Assembly (NCBI RefSeq): GCF_030864355.1
Contig: NC_083394.1
Span: forward strand, 2,666,001-2,730,000
Source: Cutaneotrichosporon cavernicola
Taxonomy: Eukaryota > Basidiomycota > Tremellomycetes > Trichosporonales > Trichosporonaceae
Direction of reading: 5' to 3'
DNA: 64,000 nucleotides
The notes under the pieces were generated by a model. It ran no database searches. It was not told the DNA's origin and saw nothing but the letters and a program-made list of their open reading frames with translations. Shown one piece after another: positions 53,691 through 64,000 of this stretch (its first letter is position 1; each line of letters opens with the position of its first letter). The translations under genes and the position numbers were made by a program.

Positions 53691-56600
53691 ATCGTCTGGG
53701 ATCCGATCAGCGACTGTGGATGGGATGGATGGAGAGTTGCGGCTGACAGAAACGGGAGCAAGAGATCAAGATGGATGACACAGAGAGAGAGAGGGAGAGG
53801 AAGAGAGGCAGAGATGAGGCTTGGATGGATTTGGGATTGCTAGTCCGTGGTTGGCGGATAACGCAAGATAATCAGGGCACCCAACAAGCCAAAGCCCACA
53901 AGGCCAAATGCACCTAAAGGCAGGGCCCAAGACCAGAGCGCCCAGCAATCACCGAACCAAATCCACCACATGTACCAACAGAAACTTGCTAGACGCCGAT
54001 CATCAAACTTGATAACAGCAGATATGACAATGGTGCCTCCAGCTCGTGTGCCGGGTGGTGGCGTGGTGGTTTGATGGGATCAAAAGCGCATCCGAGGTCT
54101 GTGACTGGGCTGGTCGGGATGGGTGGCGTTATCTGAGGACTCGCCCGAGCTTGTGCCCGAATCGAAACCGCGAGGCGCGGATTTCGGACTCGAAATGCTG
54201 TACGACGTGGATGGAAGTAGAGCCGATGCAGAAGAGCGCGGTGGCAAAGCCCAGGTGGGTGTGGAGAGATTGGTAGATTGGATGGATGGGCAGATCCAAG
54301 TGGGCAGACGACACGCAAAGGGAAGAAGGGCAGGACAAGACAAGATAGGTTATCAAAACGTACAGAGGAATTCCTTCCTTCCTTTGAATGCTTGTGTGCG
54401 CTTTGCGTGCGTGTGTGCGCGTGCGTTACGCGGTTTGGTAGACTTTGCGAGTGGCCGACAGTGTCGTGAAGGGTGGCTCGATGACGAAGAATATGATGGA
54501 TGTTGAGAGAGGAATGATGGGCGGTGTGGTGTGGTGTGGTGTGGTGTGGTGTGGTGTGGTGTGGTGTGGTGCGGTGTGGTGTGGGAGGCCGGTGGGTAGA
54601 CAAGAGTTTGAGTGGCAATTGCCGCGTGGGAGGATATGTTTAGATTGTAGATTGTTAAAGGGAGAATGGCGGATGGTGGATGGTTGATGGATGATGGATG
54701 ATGTGGATGCCAAAAGATGGGTTGAGAGGGATGGAGGGAAGGAGGGAAGCTAGCAAGCAACAAGGAGGTTAGGAAGGAGAGATAATGGGAGGATGCGAGA
54801 TGCAGATGAATCAAGCCAATCAATCAATTCCACTCAAAGACCTCGGCCACACCGCCGTTGCCTGGATTGCCCAAAGATCCAAACACCCTTAGGCCTGGAG
54901 GGGGGAGGATGAGAGGGGGGGGGGAAGGCGGGCTACGAGGGCCAGATCAACACACTCTCTCGGGTCGATTTCGGTTCCAAGCCCGGCAAACCTGCATTCT
55001 TTACAGTACAGCAAACTACCTTATGTGAATGTAACAGACGTCGTGGATAGCGGGATCTTGATTCATGTCGCAGTCTATTCTATTTTACAACAACTACGTA
55101 GATCATAGAGCGCCATCCATCAAATGGGTCTTAGTTTTTTCCCAAGTTGAGATATTGAATAGCCTTGGAGTTTGACAAGGAAAGGAAAGACTCTAGAACC
55201 CTGAACAGGCTACGTCTTAATCAGCGCCCACGATTAGATGCAACTAACACGCACAGGCCTCTATTCTAGCTGTCCTATCCTACAATCCACACGAACCATC
55301 CTCGTCTACAAATGCCGAGCAATGTCAATGCACACAACTGTACCGTACCTCTCTGTGCGTTGTCGTCTTACTCCTTGTCCAACCCCTCACCATGCTGAAT
55401 GTCTCCGATGCATCATCCGGTCTGATCGCGGAGACACTGACCAGTACAGTTTAAGCGGTGCCGGGTCACGGTCATGGGCGTGATGTCAGCGCTCCCGCCT
55501 AATCGTAATCAGTGGCCGTGGTTGCGGCCGTGGCCTTCTGACATCGGTCCCGAGCCACCAATGCAATGTTCGGCGCTCCCCGCCTATCCCACCTAACATG
55601 GAGTCATACATCGATGCATAACAGAGTCAACCAGATCTCGAAAAGTCTTTTCGGCCACCACGTTCCGTCAACCCTCTGCTCTCTTGTCCTCCAGTTAGGC
55701 TCAGAGGGTGAAATGCAAAGTATCCTCATCGCGCACAAAGGTAAAAAGGTGCCACTCGCGGCATCTGGGCGGCGGTATGGGTGATCTAATCGCGATTGCC
55801 AATTTCCCTTGCCAGCTGTTTTCAAGGGAGTCGTAGCCAATCACGAGGCTGCTCTTGCCACTAAAAGTCCACAAGATGAGCCTACCGCTCCCTTATCCGA
55901 TCACAAAAAATCCGTCACATTACTCAAACCCGCCACACACCGCTGATATGCCATATCGCCGGCCTCTGATCCTCTGAACCCTGAGTAAGTCAAGGCTGGG
56001 GCGTGCGGATGAGCTGCTATATCCGGTCCACTTTCATAACCCCCCCTCCCCCGGCCCTTGTCGTTGGCCGATGTGAGATTGTGAGCGGAACTGCGCATCC
56101 TCAAGCCCCGAGCATATGGGACATATACGCGGCCCTTGCAGACGAGCCGACTTGAGCAAAGTGTGTCAGAACGACTACGAATGGTTCACATACCCCTAAA
56201 TCTTTTGGATCTCTTTGCCCTGCTATGATGGGCCAGATTGGCAAGGGTGGGTGACTGACCTTGCGCCCAATCACTTGGTGGGCTACGGAGTCAAGCGAAC
56301 ACAAACACGGAAACAGATCCCAATGTCACCCTCCTCATCCCCCATTCAGTCCCAGAAACCGTCAAGGCGACATCCCCCCTTGCTATCCCTCAGCGGTAGT
56401 CTCGCGTGAAACCGAGTGCTCAGTGTTATTCACATCGACGTGAACACTTCACAACTGCGACACTAGGCACTTGATCACTAGGCACAGACAGAAAAGACGG
56501 AGCGGAGGCAGATGAGATACCTCGGCCTGTGCTGATTGGCGCGTGACAAGGTAGCCAACTTTGTGCCTGGATTCGAAAGTAGCCCGAGCCGAGTGGTTGC

Positions 56601-57100
56601 CGAAACGTGCCGATCCCATCCGGACACAGCCGACGCCGTGCTCGGCGTGCAATGTCGAACACTGCTTGTCAATTCAATGAATCGAATCAGTTGAAAGGTA
56701 GCGACGGCATCTCGGTGTCGGACGGCAGATGAGAGGACAAGCTAACCTAAGTCTTGAAGCAGCTTGTTCTGCGCAAGTTCTCCGTCGCCAACAGCGCTGG
56801 GAAACATGAGGCCGATGACGGTGAGATGGAGGTGAAAGCTGATAACGATTACGATTCAGCACGCGATGCATCCACCCTCAGCTAACGTGGCGTTACGAAA
56901 GTGTGGAGCCTGGGTGGGCATACGGCGTCGGCCTCAACGTCTACAGCAAGACCGAAATAGTAGACGTCTGGCGCCTGGCGGCCATCGCATCTTGGGCTCA
57001 GGTTAATAGACTATCAGAACTGCCTTCTCCTGACCAAGAAACTGGAGGGAGTCCCATCGCATCCCACTGGGCAAATGCCCCGTTCTTGACTCTTGTGACG
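53691..57100. other. long spacer upstream of the GATA factor
   Basis: No supported gene. It contains the CIR1-like promoter (about 53691-54500), a GGTGT microsatellite (54522-54584) and about 2.5 kb with only short unconvincing ORFs. Confidence 0.45.
54522..54584. repeat. GGTGT pentanucleotide microsatellite
   Basis: About twelve near-perfect copies of a 5-nt GTGTG-phase unit with one T-to-C interruption, in the upstream region of the CIR1-like gene. Confidence 0.9.
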
Positions 57101-57263
57101 ACGTGTCCGGCGGTGCGGCAGCGGCCTGGTCGCCGATACCTTCAAACATTGCGCCGAACCCCGATCGCAGACTGCCATTTTAAAGATCTCCCAGAAGCTA
57201 GCAAGATGATTTAAAGGCGTTGTCGTTGTTAGCGACGTTCCAACGGGATGTGACAGCGAACCC

Positions 57264-57535
57264 ACTTACGCCATGCAGAGTATCCCAACATCGCGACGTG
57301 GCCCGACTTGATCTCCGAAATCCAAGTCAATGCTGGCCTGCATCCACTCACTCCGTTCGATCTTAGCAGTGACCAGATCGGGAGATAAGCAGATCGTACG
57401 GATCTCGACGGATGTCGACACCTGGTACCCGGGACGTACCTGGCCACCATGACCTGTGCAGCCAAGGTTAGCCTCCGTCTCGGGAACAATGCAACCGAGC
57501 ACAACAAGCACAACGAGCACCGCCAATTTCCCTTG
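57264..57535 (-). CDS. possible small secreted protein, exon structure unresolved
   Basis: A minus-strand frame reads KLAVLVVLVVLGCIVPETEA, a classical signal-peptide core with an Ala-x-Ala-like end, then about 65 polar residues with three Cys (LGCTGHGG, RTICLSPD, GILC), up to a GTAAGT donor near 57275. No in-frame ATG was found, so the start must lie in an unseen upstream exon, and the next exon is uncertain. It may be a chance hydrophobic run. Confidence 0.3.
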
Positions 57536-57565
57536 ACAGTCATTACGTTCTTGGCCACATCCCAA

Positions 57566-58882
57566 CTCTGACTGACCTCATAGATGAACTCTAGGTTGTG
57601 CTGGCGAGTATGCGAGGGTCGAAAGAGCTGATGCGCTGAGCGTAACGGAACCGGCCCTCCTGAACCGCCAGTGGCAGGCGGGGATCTTCCAAAGTTGGTG
57701 AGGATCAGCCCATACTGGAGAGGGTGGAGAGGCTGGAGAGGGCGGGCCGAGGGTGGGGGAAGGGTTGGGATAGGGAAGTGGCAAGTGGGGCAGGTGGGGA
57801 AGTGGCAGTGGAGAAGCAGTGTGGCAGTGGGGGAGGTGGGGAAGTGGCAGTGGAGAAGCGATGTGGCAGTGGGGGAGAGTGGCAGTGGAGAGTGGCAGTT
57901 GCGTGGTTAACGGCGGCACACCGGGGGGCGCATGGAAGCGTGCCCGGCGGCACCGTGGGAGTGTGGCGTTGTGGCTTTGATGGCGCGTGTTTTGATGTGG
58001 TAAGCGCCAGGGCCAATATCTCTGGGTAGATCTGGGGCCATGAACCTCCCTCCCATCCACCCTCCTTCCTCAGATCCCATATCCCATAACGCCCGGTTCG
58101 TGGATCGTGGTGTGGTGCATCTGAACGCCCTTGGAGAAATCCCCGTAAGGCACCTGCCGCCAAATCTATCCCTGCCGTCTTCCAGAGCGCCTTTGCTTTC
58201 GTTTCTGGTCATTGACATCGGCATTGTCATTGTTTGCAGAGGTCCGAGCCCCAACAACGTTTGATATCTCTCGCTCGAGCACAGGCATGCCTGCCCAATC
58301 GCCTGAGCGCGCTTGCGGGTAAACTTCTGATACGATGGGCATACGTGTTGGGGTCGGGGTGCTCGGGCCGCCGGATAAAGCCAGCAGCGGAATTTGGGGG
58401 TATATATCCGCCCGGCACGGTATTTTGTACACAACAGTAGGTCAGGAGGTGCGTCGGGGACCGTGTGAGCCCGAGAGCTCGGGAGAAGGAGGGCATCAAG
58501 ACGCTTGGGTACACGGAGATTCATACGCAATAGGGCAATACTGGCCCGAAGAAGTCCCAAAATGCAGGCACCAAAAATAAAACCCTCCAGATCAGAGACT
58601 GACGTTAGCAGGCACGTCATCCAGATGCATCCGAATTTGACGTCGCAGAACAGGCACCTCTGCACAGAGGGCTTTGATCACCCGGACCCTCGAAGGGAAC
58701 AACGTCAAGCCCACTAGGTCAAGCCTACTAGCACTGACGTGGGCGTGGTAGGGGCGCGGATCGGAGTTGGCACAGGCCAGTGTGGAACACTGCGGTACTC
58801 ACTGAAGGCGTGGCGTTAGTTTCGTATCCTGCGCGAGCGCGTGTCACTTATGCCAAGCCAGCATGCTCAACCATTACTAGAG
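57566..58882. other. spacer downstream of the Zn2Cys6 gene
   Basis: No supported gene. It includes a 42-nt minisatellite (57794-57877 and related flanks), a GGGTATATATCC TATA-like run near 58397 and several ORFs without protein-like character. Confidence 0.45.
57794..57877. repeat. 42-nt minisatellite, two units plus degenerate flanks
   Basis: Two adjacent 42-nt units starting GTGGGGAAGTGGCAGTGG differ at only two positions. Partial GTGGCAGTGG copies extend on both sides (about 57770-57900). Confidence 0.85.
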
Positions 58883-61800
58883 TCAGCCGAGAACAAACGG
58901 CGGCGTACTGTTCGCAAATGTGTCCCAGTACTGCGGCGAGTTGACTTCCTTGCTTGCAGAGACGACGTCGTGAAGCGGGTATAAGCTGGATGGGATCGCG
59001 CCAAACGCGAGGCTCGAGTCGCCTGCGAACTGCTGGTCGTGCAGCTCAGCATCGGGAACAGCGTCGGCCATCACGTTCTTCTCAACAGCATCGGTAAGGA
59101 CGTCGACAACAGGCATCGTGAGGCCAAGGACCCCGAGGAGGGACTGGTTCGAGACAAGACTGGGCCGCAGCTCCTTCGGCTTGCCTCCGTCACGTCCGAA
59201 CTCAGAGTTCGCAGTGAGAAATTTGTTGAACAAATCCTGGATCTGGTCCGGGTTGGCAGCAACATCAGACGGCGGAGTCTCCAAACCTTGGCTCGCCGCG
59301 GCCGGTGTGTCCTGCGCCGAAACAGCACTGCCTGCGCGGCTGGCGCGAGACGAGCTTGGTCTCGATGACTCCCTAGTCGCTCTTGAGTTTCCCCTCGTGT
59401 GTGAGAATGGACGGCCGCCACGTTCAAAGGACGTGTTGTCCTGTAAGGGATGAAAGAGATCCTCCCCACCCGACTCCCCACTCTGTGAACGGCGCAGCGA
59501 GGAAGCGCGCTTGTTGAGAGTGTGGATCTGCAGGTTAACACAAGAGGCAAATACAACTCACAATTGCGGCCTCCCTCCGGCTGAACTCGTCACTGTTCGG
59601 GCTGTAGGGGTTGTGTTCCATGAAGTTGGTCATAATCTTCCACATGTCCGAAGCGTATGGCGAGTTGGGCTCCAGTAAGAGGTTAATCCCCGCGATCATT
59701 GCGCAGTTCTGCGGTTAGTTGCGACTAGACGTCATCCAAATGACACCCACAAACTCGCGGAACGAGCCTCCCAGAAGCGTCTCGAAGAAGTCGGGGTTCT
59801 CCTTGTGGAATGCCTGACGCTGCGGATTAGCTCAGAGCCACTTCCGGTTTACAATTTTGAAATCCGTGATGGCCGCCTCGAAGCATGCCCGCCGCGACAG
59901 AGCGTACTTCAGACTTCGTACTTGACGTAAAAACCACGGCCGATGAAGGATTATCGTAAAGTGGAGTATTTCAGTCTGGATGTAGTAGCGGTGCACCGCG
60001 AGGAAGGGCTGTGCTGTAAAGTCAGCCACTTAATCAGCAGCCAATTATTCACCCTTATCGAGAGACTTGTCCGGGGTGAGCATCTGAAATTGACGAGGAA
60101 GGTCGTCATGGAGCTTGCGGAGCTGCTGGTCGATCGCCTGGACGTCGCAGTACTTGATCGGATTGTGCAGTTTCTGGAACTGGTTCACGATCTGAGACAC
60201 GATACCAGCGAGGCGGTTCCGTAAGATGAGGAAAGTGGCGAACGTCGGCTCATCGAGCGGTTTTGAGCGGGGCATGGTGTCGGAGTTGAGGAGCGACGAC
60301 AACTCGACATTGCTCGGTTCCTTTGTGTCGTAAAAATTGGGGTTGATCGACACTGGACGGCCGAGGAGACACGAGTACGTGGCGTCGGCATGGCACAAGT
60401 AGGACCAGAGGCGGCGACGATATTCTGTCATGTACGGGTCCATGTCAAGAAGACTGCCGTCACGGTGCAAGCAGAGCGCAGTTGCAGTCGCGGTGGCAGC
60501 ACGGAACTGGAGCCAGCCCTCCGCGAGCCGCCGTTCATGCATGAGCACGAGATAGAGGCCGATCTATGTAAGCTCGGAATGAATATTGCGATGACTCACA
60601 AGGATGCGCGTCTCGACAAGCTGCAAGTTCTCGGCGTTGAGTGACGTCGAGACCATGATACCAAACTGTGCGCCCCAGAGCAGTTTCATGCTAGCCTTGC
60701 GCCTCTGCTCGACGGTGTTGTTCTCCGACGTGCCTTCCGGGGACAGTCTGATTGCAATCGCCAGGACAACAAATATCAGGGGGAGCGCCAGCACCGAGGC
60801 CGGGGTAATGTCAGCCCCGGAAGCGTAGACAGCTTCGTAAGCTGGCGCGACGTCAGCACGAGTTCCAAGGTTAAATTCGAAGCATTGAGGTTAATTTTAT
60901 CTCACCTTGTCGAAACAAGTGCTCGTCTATTGGGTAGCGAATCGGATTGACCTTTGTAAAGAAAAAAGCGACGAGCTTGTCGGCGCTGTCCTTTGGAGGC
61001 AGGTCCCGAAGAGCCTTCCGGAGCTGTTGGATGAGCATTGACATTACAATCCCGCCAAGATGCAACTGTAAACGCACAGTGACGGTGCCACCTTCGTCGA
61101 CAATATTCTCCAGCTGTTCACGTACTGATCCATGGTAGTCGAGGCCAAGTGGCGTTCGAGTTTCGCTCTGCGGCAGCGGGTTTCGGCTGACAGTGCCGCG
61201 GTCCAGGCCACCGAGCCACACGTCGTCTGCGGTCTCAGACTCCATGCGGCCCAGCGCGCCAGAAGTTGCGGGTGACGCAGACACGGGAAGCTCAAGCTTC
61301 GCGTGCACGGCCGGAGGTGAGCCTGCTGGCTGGTGGGCTAGAGTTTAGCCTAGTTCTGCATTTTCAGTAGAAGAGTGACTCACTCTGCCTCCACTCGGCC
61401 AAGGCGTTGCTGTTCTCCAGGCCATCGACACGATTAAGGACGGCATTGACAATGCGCTCTAGCTTATGGACACGGCCGTTCAGAGCAATAGGTGTCGCTG
61501 CCTGTTCGGGAATCTTTGAGCGCGACGTCGCAGTGTTGCCTTCGACCTCTGTTTTGGGCTTGGGCCTGGGTGGCGGCGATCCTGACCGTGCGCTGGGAAC
61601 ACAGAGGTGCGGCACCTTGCGGCTCACGCAATGTTGACATGGTGTCTCGCGGTTACACTTTTGTTTGCGCTTCGCGCACTCCGCACACGAAAAGGCCTGA
61701 CGGCGCTTCTTCCTCTTCGGCTCGGGGGCAGCGGTGTCCTGAGGGCTTGGTGCTGGGTGTTTGGAAGTCGACCGGGCGCTCGTCAGGGCCGAAGTCGAGG

Positions 61801-62389
61801 GCCGTGCTCCGATTGAACCCCGTGGAGACAACACTGCCACTCCAGGCGGCTCATGCAGAGGTGGGGGAGGTGGCAGTTCGTGGCCCTGGTGGATTCGTGG
61901 AGAGACGAACGGCTCGTGGCCACGCATGGGCGACTGGTGATGATACAACTCACCCTTTGCATAGCCTGGTGGGAGAGGGTTGGGGGACGGTGGCGCTTCC
62001 CAGTGGCGTGGCGCGTAAGTGGCAGCGGAAGGAGGCTGGGGGTAGTCGGACAGGGAAGGTAGCCTTTCGGTGAAGCGGGGCGACATTGCTGGTGGGCTCC
62101 AGCGCCTGCTCGAACCGGGGCGGGGCATGTCCATCGTTGACGGGGACACTGATGCATGGGGTCCGGCGCCCCAGCCCATATGCTCGCCATGTGTGAGACC
62201 AGGGCTGGGGACGTCACGCATGCTGGGTGAGGGGGGATAATAGCCACGGGGACTAGCCGATATGGGTGGTGGGAGGCCGTGGAGGAATGATGACGAGGAT
62301 CGATGCAATGGTCGCGCGTCGGGTGGTGGGGGGAACCGATGATCACGATCGCGATCGCGGATATCGCGGTCATCGCGGTCGCGCTGCAT
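58883..62389 (-). CDS. large Zn2Cys6 fungal transcription factor
   Basis: Exons 62389-61384, 61337-60906, 60841-60600, 60563-60053, 60013-59853, 59813-59751, 59708-59562 and 59527-58883 join to 1068 residues with all phases consistent. The N-terminal 225 residues are Pro/Ser/His-rich with an RD-repeat start. The cluster near residues 236-264 has spacing C-X2-C-X6-C-X5-C-X2-C-X8-C after a basic EPKRKKRRQ. A short coiled-coil dimerisation helix follows (VHKLERIVNAVLNRVDGLE). Residues ~370-800 are the fungal-specific domain (FFTKVNPIRYPIDEHLFRQ, CLHRDGSLLDMDPYMTEYRRRLWSYLCHADATYSCLLGRP). The C-terminal 200 residues are Ser-rich and acidic. Target genes unknown. Confidence 0.93.
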
Positions 62390-63020
62390 GGCGCGCTGAT
62401 GAAGGGAGTGGATGGTGGAGTAGCGTTATGGGTGGGGGAAAGATAGTGAGAGTGGGGTAAAAGGTGGATGGTGGGTGGGGGAGCGAGGCGGGAGCGAAGA
62501 CTGCCGCGTGGCGAGAGTGTTGGTGGTGGTGCGGGAGGCGTTGGTCGAATCTGTCCAAGTAGATCCAACTGAGAGTATGCAAACGAGAGATTGAGCAAAC
62601 GAGTGGTGGTTGGATTGCGATAGGATATTAGATGATGATGTGATGAGTCCGGGGCCGGCCGGGCGGAGTCCGTTGTTCGGGTCGAAAGGCCTGAGGAGGC
62701 GCGAGACGATAGGGGTGTGTAACTGGGGGATAGTTGTGGGTAGCTGTGGGTAACTTGGGAAGCCTGGGTAGGGATATTTGCGCACTAAAGAACGGGGTTG
62801 GTCAAAGTCGGGTTGCATGCAGAGAGTGCACTCTTGCAGTTGATAGCATTGGGTTGGCTAGTTGGCGGTGACTTGTCCTTGCAACGCCAGACTAGGCTAG
62901 GTTAGGCTCAGAACGAGGCCCAAGCAACCGACTGCTTCCAACATGAGGTGTACGCCGCCGATACTTGACACCCAACCTGTCGGATCAGGACTTGAGCGGC
63001 TTGAGCGGCAGAGAGACAGT

Positions 63021-63047
63021 GAGAGAGAGAGAGAGCGCGCGCGCGCG
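63021..63047. repeat. GA/GC dinucleotide repeat
   Basis: A GA run passes directly into a GC run (alternating purine-pyrimidine, potentially Z-DNA-forming). Confidence 0.85.
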
Positions 63048-63900
63048 ATGGTTTCCGTGCCTAAGATTCGAGGCCAACTGGGAACTGTCGCGGAACCCAG
63101 AAGAGCAGAGGTTGGTTTTGAGACAGGCCGGGCCAGGGAAGGCAAGTATTGGTGCGGCAACCTTGAGTCTGCCTCCGAATGGTCGGATAATATCCTCCTA
63201 CCTGTACAAGGGGTGGGCGTGCGTATCTTCCCAGGCTCGGAATGACGGCAGGAGGGCGGTACAAGGCTAACTAAGACCTGACCTCTGGATGACAAGAGCG
63301 AGGAATAGTATGGAGAGGATGGAGCGAGTGGTGGACTAGGTGGTGGTGGTAGGGGTGATGAGTGGTTTCTGATGTGGAGCGTATCCGACACGCTCAATGA
63401 GGCTACTTCGGCAATCGTGTCAGGCTCGTAGACCAGATTACAGGAACTTTGTGACAGAGACTACTGGCGGTCTGGCGGTCTGGCTGATTTGAGGGTACAG
63501 TATACAGTATACAGTCTGACCAAGTATCAAGTAATCAGGCTGCAAGCTGCTGGCAAGCTGACAATCAGGCAGGTCAGGCAGCAAGTAGGGTAGCAGGGAA
63601 AGTACACGAAACAGAAGAATGGTAGGGGACCACGCGAGGGACATGAGGGCCCAAAAGGCCCGGAGGAATGAAGGCGGAGATGACGAGTTGGATGGGGCCG
63701 GGCGCTCCAGACAGGCAAACAGGCAAACAGGCAAGCCGTAGAGGGAGTTGTGAGAACGGGGCGCTGGAACATGATAGTCCAAAGAGGGCGAAATGGACCT
63801 TTGTTGGCGCAGTTGTAGCAGCAAAACCAAAGATGGCGTCAGGTGGCTTATTTGGTCTACTGCCCGACTCCCGACGACTCCTGACGTGCCGACGTGCCGA

Positions 63901-63928
63901 CAGCCAGCCAGCCAGCCAGCCAGCCAGC
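63901..63928. repeat. CAGC x7 tetranucleotide repeat
   Basis: Seven exact CAGC units near the window edge. Confidence 0.9.
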
Positions 63929-64000
63929 TTTGGCTTTGGCCGCTGTAACATTATCTATTCTGTACAATACCATGTCTCTATCGAATGCACTGATCAACTA

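Larger units (their letters stand above)
62390..64000. other. spacer upstream of the Zn2Cys6 gene to the window edge
   Basis: The first few hundred bp are purine-rich on the plus strand, that is, a pyrimidine-rich leader for the minus-strand gene. Beyond that only short ORFs and simple repeats (63021-63047, 63901-63928) are seen. Confidence 0.5.

Noticed and set aside
54522..54584. CRISPR-like array
   Set aside because: Uniform 5-nt units without spacers; it is a microsatellite in a eukaryotic genome.
57907..58665. 252-codon minus-strand open frame
   Set aside because: Composition is not protein-like, it overlaps the minisatellite flank and no family or splice pattern is visible.

Overview
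The window reads as nuclear DNA of a basidiomycete yeast or dimorphic fungus, most likely Tremellomycetes and probably Trichosporonales. The evidence is GC-rich, intron-rich genes with minimal introns (31 nt upward), pyrimidine-rich promoters and 5' leaders, a fungal protein set (Zn2Cys6 factors, a Bck1-type MAPKKK, a one-finger Cir1-type GATA factor), and no prokaryotic or organellar signature. The taxonomic placement is inference. Exon coordinates were derived by hand from splice motifs, phase and protein-family conservation.

Left third (1-26.7 kb): NADP isocitrate dehydrogenase (829-2417), a poorly defined stretch with one orphan ORF (2.4-6 kb), ISA2 (6075-6833), and, tail to tail with it, a gene encoding an Mrs2-type Mg2+ channel whose open reading frame runs on into a second Isa2 domain (9486-7013, minus). 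Then come the F-actin capping beta subunit, an LACTB2-like metallo-beta-lactamase, a low-molecular-weight tyrosine phosphatase with 3-nt and 6-nt microexons in its active-site loop, a Zn2Cys6 regulator, an Sds3-like chromatin protein with a very long putative 5'-UTR intron, and an Erg25/FAXDC2-type sterol desaturase homologue.

Middle (26.7-37.5 kb): a gene-poor, fast-decaying island. It holds one intact orphan gene (Pro/Ser/Gln-rich N-terminus, coiled coil, charged Cys-containing tail), three stretches of similar make-up broken by frameshifts and stops, and a frameshifted remnant of a Tc1/mariner-type transposase.

Right part (37.5-64 kb): SmB spliceosomal protein, a nucleotidyltransferase-fold protein, a small C2H2 protein sharing a promoter with VPS25 (ESCRT-II), the Bck1-type MAPKKK with a tandem in-frame expansion inside its kinase domain, a Cir1/SRE-type iron-regulatory GATA factor, and a large Zn2Cys6 regulator. 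Long spacers carry microsatellites and minisatellites.

Most neighbours are ordinary housekeeping genes without operon logic; several share divergent promoters or convergent 3' ends. The most unusual items are the MRS2-ISA2 fusion beside a stand-alone ISA2, the phosphatase microexons, the MAPKKK activation-segment repeat, and the orphan coiled-coil island. Iron biology recurs (two Isa2 domains, a Cir1-like regulator), but these genes are 43 kb apart and nothing in the sequence shows that they work as a unit.
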